A stretch of 8,374 bases of DNA from CAYFQV01 sp964654185 (GTDB lineage: Bacteria; Spirochaetota; Spirochaetia; DSM-27196; PWMO01): contig CAZZIE010000171.1 of the NCBI GenBank assembly GCA_964654185.1, positions 1 through 8,374 on the forward strand, in the 5' to 3' direction. The notes beneath the pieces were generated by a model that was not told the DNA's origin, did no database searches, and saw only the letters and a list, made by a program, of their open reading frames with translations. This document shows, in pieces, positions 5,935 to 8,374 of the stretch (the stretch's first letter is position 1; every line of letters starts with the position of its first letter). Both the position numbers and the translations under genes were made by a program.

Positions 5935-6417
5935 TCATCGCCGGCCGATAATACCGCGTATGCCCTTTCGGATCACGTTTCCGACGCCCCGGGAGGCCTC
6001 CCTGCCGAGTTCCCGCTTCACTTGACCGAGCAACTGGTCCTTCAGAGAGCCCGGCGTGCCGAGACGGCCGGAGGAGGTCTTGCCCATCTCGGCTCCGCCG
6101 GTTTCAGCCCCGCCACCGGACGGCCGGAACGCGAACTCCCGCTTCCATCCATCCCGACCGGCCGCTGCTTCGGCGAAGATGCGGGTCACGGCGGCGACAT
6201 CGAAATCGCTTCGATCGCTCGCGTATTGTCCAGACGCATCACCGTACTCAACAAACAGACCGGACGCATCACCGGCGGTCTGTACGAACGCTTCACCCGG
6301 CAGGTGCAGGACGCAGTGATCCAATGAACGTCCAATCCGTTCGAGAGTGGCCGCTATCTGAGCCTCCGATGGATCATTCTGGTGTCTCCCCTCCGAATCC
6401 TCGAGAAATGTCGTCAT
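5935..6417 (-). CDS. Hypothetical protein with unknown alpha/beta domain and cationic C-terminal tail
   Basis: A 160-residue protein that I cannot assign. ATG at 6417 is chosen because TGGAGG (6426-6431) lies 8 bases upstream; a TTG at 6447 would add 10 residues without a better site. Residues 20-95 look like a small conserved fold: helix IAATLERIGRSL, strands HCVLHL, AFVQTAG and LFVEYGD, GQYASD, then helix AAVTRIFAEAAAG and a Trp at 91. The pattern 'FVQTAG...VEY...GQY' recalls small uncharacterised or immunity-like proteins, but that is a resemblance, not an assignment. Residues 99-120 are Gly/Ser-rich linker. Residues 124-160 form a basic, probably amphipathic tail with repeated R-G-hydrophobic steps (RGVGNVIRKGIRGIIGRR), reminiscent of the extreme C-terminus of HerA-like DUF853 ATPases. 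No signal peptide is present. It is transcribed divergently from the secreted pair. Confidence 0.8.
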   Translation of the reverse strand: MTTFLEDSEGRHQNDPSEAQIAATLERIGRSLDHCVLHLPGEAFVQTAGDASGLFVEYGDASGQYASDRSDFDVAAVTRIFAEAAAGRDGWKREFAFRPSGGGAETGGAEMGKTSSGRLGTPGSLKDQLLGQVKRELGREASRGVGNVIRKGIRGIIGRR

Positions 6418-6446
6418 GACGTCTACCTCCAGAGTTGGTTCCCTCA

Positions 6447-6452
6447 ATTGTA
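6447..6452 (-). promoter_or_regulatory. -10-like element for the 5935-6417 gene
   Basis: Minus-strand TACAAT (6452-6447) matches the sigma-70 -10 consensus at five of six positions and would start RNA near 6440, about 23 bases before the ATG with the GGAGG site inside the leader. No good -35 hexamer is found 16-19 bases upstream. Confidence 0.4.
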
Positions 6453-6481
6453 GTATGGATTCCGTCTCACCGGTTGTCGGT

Positions 6482-6487
6482 TATACT
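6482..6487 (+). promoter_or_regulatory. -10-like element for the 6505 gene
   Basis: TATACT matches the -10 consensus at five of six positions. RNA would start near 6494, leaving only about 11 bases before the ATG at 6505. The -35 region (TTCCGT, 6460-6465) is poor, so activation by a regulator or an alternative sigma factor is possible. A direct CGGTT repeat (6471-6475 and 6478-6482) sits next to the hexamer. Confidence 0.4.
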
Positions 6488-6504
6488 GGTGTTGTTGAGA
6501 TGAC

Positions 6505-7353
6505 ATGAAGACCCACGCTGTGTTTCTTAGAGCGTCGCTCCCACTGTTCTTTTGGGTGATCGCACTGCTTATGGGTACTGCTGTCTCCTTCAGCGCACAC
6601 TCCATGGGAGTCTGGTATTCGGACGAAGTATATACCTCCCGAACGGTCGGTGCCGGTCACGAGGTGGATGGATCCGTCTACTTCCTCATGGATTACGCCC
6701 TCTACCGGAGACCACAGGGAATCGCGCGCTTTCCCGACGGTGGCACGGTGCGTCATATCTTTCACGAGATCTTTCTCTGTCGCGCGGACCGTGAAGACGC
6801 GTCCGTGCACAATCTTCTGTCGGTCATGCCGGGAGGAACGCCGGGACTGGACGTGAGGGCATCCTACTTCGAAGTTCAAGGGGACCTCCTCATGGTGCTG
6901 TTCAAGACCGGGCACGGGACCAGGAATGACCCCGGGGGATGGCACGCTGTGGGGTGGAACACCCGGACGGATGCGCCGGAGTCCCTCTCGGAATACCAGA
7001 AACGGGAACTTCTGGAGCAATTCACCTACGACGGCGGCGGCAGGGTACGCATCAATGAGACGACTGCTCTCCTGGACAGGGCGACTCTGCAGGAGCTGGA
7101 GCTTCCGACTCCACTGGACCACATGAGTCGGTCCGACCGGCAGTACCGGAATGACCTGGTGGAACTCCGAGGCGACAGGTACTACCGTCGGGCAATCATT
7201 GAAGCAATTGCAGAAGGCGACATCCGGGGCGACCCGGAGGACATCCTGAGTCGGATGGAAAGGAAGAGACGCTCCCTGGAAGAACCGTACCGCAGTCTCT
7301 ACGAGATGAGGGCCGCCGAGGTAATCGAATCACTGGAGGCACTGAATGAATGA
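6505..7353 (+). CDS. Exported hypothetical protein, first gene of a secreted pair
   Basis: A 282-residue protein with a typical Sec signal peptide: basic start (MKTHAVFLR), hydrophobic core LPLFFWVIALLMGTAV and a likely cleavage after SFSA (about residue 31). The mature part has a compact region at about 35-155 rich in aromatic residues and glycine, with RFPDGG (75-80), LDVRASYFEVQGDLLMV (115-131) and TGHGTRNDPGGWHAVGW (135-151), and then a charged helical C-terminal half (about 160-282), rich in Glu/Arg, that may form a coiled coil. No catalytic motif is obvious and I cannot name a family. The ATG at 6505 has only a weak ribosome site (GAGA). The stop overlaps the next start by 8 bases, so translation is probably coupled and the two products likely work together outside the cytoplasm. 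Confidence 0.85.
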   Translation: MKTHAVFLRASLPLFFWVIALLMGTAVSFSAHSMGVWYSDEVYTSRTVGAGHEVDGSVYFLMDYALYRRPQGIARFPDGGTVRHIFHEIFLCRADREDASVHNLLSVMPGGTPGLDVRASYFEVQGDLLMVLFKTGHGTRNDPGGWHAVGWNTRTDAPESLSEYQKRELLEQFTYDGGGRVRINETTALLDRATLQELELPTPLDHMSRSDRQYRNDLVELRGDRYYRRAIIEAIAEGDIRGDPEDILSRMERKRRSLEEPYRSLYEMRAAEVIESLEALNE

Positions 7354-8374
7354 CCGTATTCGCCGAATGTCATTCCTGCCCTGTATCGCAGGGCTGCTGA
7401 TCGTCGGTCCCGGGTTGCTGGAAGCTCAGGAAGGGACCTCCGACCCCGGCGGGACGAGTTCGTTCACTACAATCACCGTCAACGACGTCGACGGCGTGCG
7501 GTTCCGTGCGTCTTCCACCCTGGAGGATGAGTCGCCGCACGCCCTCGGCACCTACGGCATGCAGGCTCTCTTCGACGGCGACAGCTACACGGGATGGTCC
7601 GAAGGGGCAGAAGGGCCGGGTATCGGCGAAGTCCTTTGGATCGATCTCGGCGAGAATGACGACACCCTGCTTGTCCGGAATGGTTTTGCGCGGTCGAAAC
7701 GCCTCTTCGATTCCAACAACCGTGTTGAGGAGCTGGAGGTGTCTCTCTGGAAAGGCGTCCTCCCCGACGGCATGGTATCGGAATGGACGGCCGTCTACGT
7801 GATGACGCCCATCACGGATTCTGAAGTACTGCACCTGGAAGACACGATGGACCTTCAGGAAGTTCGATTGCCCTTCGTTCCATCCGACTCGAACACCTCT
7901 CTGCCGGAAGGATACCAGGACTATGCTGAGGCGCAGGGCCTGCCCCCGGCCGTTCACGAGGTACGGTGCTTCCTGCGGATGGAAATCATCTCCGTCTATC
8001 CCGGTGCCCGATGGAACGACACCTGTCTTACCGAGATTGTTCCCTTCGCACGGAGCCGGTTTTCTGCCACCGACGTATACGCCCGGGAGGGGAGCCTCCG
8101 CTACGATACCGCCGACCGCCGATCTCGGTCCCTGTATAGCGATCGGAACCACCTCTACGAGCCCTTCCTGACCGACCCCGCGGGAAGGTGGACGGTGGCG
8201 TTCGAGGTCCCCAAAGATGTGGAAGGGCGGGTCGAGACGGTGTACCGGGTTTTTCGCCTTCCCTATCCCGAGCCCTTCTCCGATCCCTCGGTGAAACGAT
8301 CTCTCGAACAAGGACTCATTCCCGCTGATTTTGTCCGAACGAGCTCGGAACTCTTCCTGGTGCTTGACAACGGA
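7346..8374 (+). CDS. Exported protein with NADase-type glycan-binding (discoidin/jelly-roll-like) domain, 3' end outside the window
   Basis: The open frame runs 343 codons to the window edge without a stop, so the gene is partial. The start is the ATG of ATGAATGA, overlapping the previous stop; GGAGG (7335-7339) lies 6 bases upstream inside the preceding gene. A Sec signal peptide is clear: RIRR, hydrophobic FLPCIAGLLIVGPGLL, cleavage near LEA (about residue 27). Residues 52-235 match the pattern I know for NADase-type glycan-binding domains: ALFDGDSYTGWSEG (74-87), GPGIGEVLWIDL (90-101), VRNGFARSKRLFDSNNRVEEL (110-130, shown here as its conserved NG and NNR positions) and RMEIISVYPGARWNDTCLTE (211-230). 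This fold resembles discoidin/jelly-roll carbohydrate-binding modules. A further domain (about 240-343, continuing) is unrecognised. Role and ligand are inferred from the fold only; binding of a surface or extracellular glycan is plausible. Confidence 0.88.
   Translation, partial: MNDRIRRMSFLPCIAGLLIVGPGLLEAQEGTSDPGGTSSFTTITVNDVDGVRFRASSTLEDESPHALGTYGMQALFDGDSYTGWSEGAEGPGIGEVLWIDLGENDDTLLVRNGFARSKRLFDSNNRVEELEVSLWKGVLPDGMVSEWTAVYVMTPITDSEVLHLEDTMDLQEVRLPFVPSDSNTSLPEGYQDYAEAQGLPPAVHEVRCFLRMEIISVYPGARWNDTCLTEIVPFARSRFSATDVYAREGSLRYDTADRRSRSLYSDRNHLYEPFLTDPAGRWTVAFEVPKDVEGRVETVYRVFRLPYPEPFSDPSVKRSLEQGLIPADFVRTSSELFLVLDNG

Noticed and set aside
6481..7122. 213-codon minus-strand open frame opposite the 6505 gene
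   Set aside because: No ribosome site or recognisable domain, and it would cover the divergent promoter region.
7370..8311. 313-codon minus-strand open frame opposite the glycan-binding protein gene
   Set aside because: The plus strand has signal peptide, domain motifs, Shine-Dalgarno and coupling to the previous gene; the minus frame has none of these.
1..8374. CRISPR array, IS element, tRNA/rRNA or defence island
   Set aside because: No regular repeats with spacers, no transposase or terminal repeats, no tRNA cloverleaf, and no defence domains were seen on either strand.

Overview
The window is one stretch of GC-rich bacterial chromosome (by eye about 60% G+C) with compact gene packing, clear Shine-Dalgarno sequences on most genes and no mobile element, CRISPR array, tRNA or rRNA that I can see. 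The taxon cannot be fixed from the sequence. Two exported proteins at the right end, one with an NADase-type glycan-binding (jelly-roll) domain of a kind I associate mainly with spirochaetes, together with a glycine-betaine-type ABC permease at the left end, would fit an osmoadapted, possibly halophilic spirochaete. A high-GC proteobacterium remains possible.

Layout. Bases 1-222 (+) are the 3' end of a ProW/OpuAB-type permease. Its stop codon faces, one base away, the stop of a minus-strand tandem-GNAT acetyltransferase (224-1243). Upstream of that on the minus strand is a two-gene unit: a Rieske/FAD-NAD(P) oxidoreductase (start 5337) followed after 16 bases by a Lon-family ATP-dependent protease with an intact Walker A and the Ser-Lys dyad (1329-3785). 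A weak hairpin/T-run lies between the protease and the acetyltransferase, which may have its own promoter and possibly a leaderless start.

Between the Rieske gene and the next gene is an unusually long intergenic region (5338-5934). It holds the most intriguing element: on the minus strand a near-perfect Shine-Dalgarno, a 15-codon ORF, three small hairpins in series and a very strong GC-rich intrinsic terminator followed by a T-rich run, all just upstream of the Rieske-Lon unit. This could be a small-protein gene, a structured small RNA, or a leader/attenuator controlling the downstream genes. Further upstream there is an 82-base imperfect inverted repeat.

Bases 5935-6417 (-) encode a 160-residue protein of unknown function with a cationic C-terminal tail. 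It is divergent from a plus-strand pair (6505-7353 and 7346 to the window end) that overlaps by 8 bases and encodes two signal-peptide-bearing proteins: one unrecognised, one with the NADase-type glycan-binding domain. The 87-base divergent gap has a -10-like hexamer for each direction.

Nothing here is a known defence or biosynthetic system. The best leads are the small structured minus-strand unit and the coupled secreted pair.
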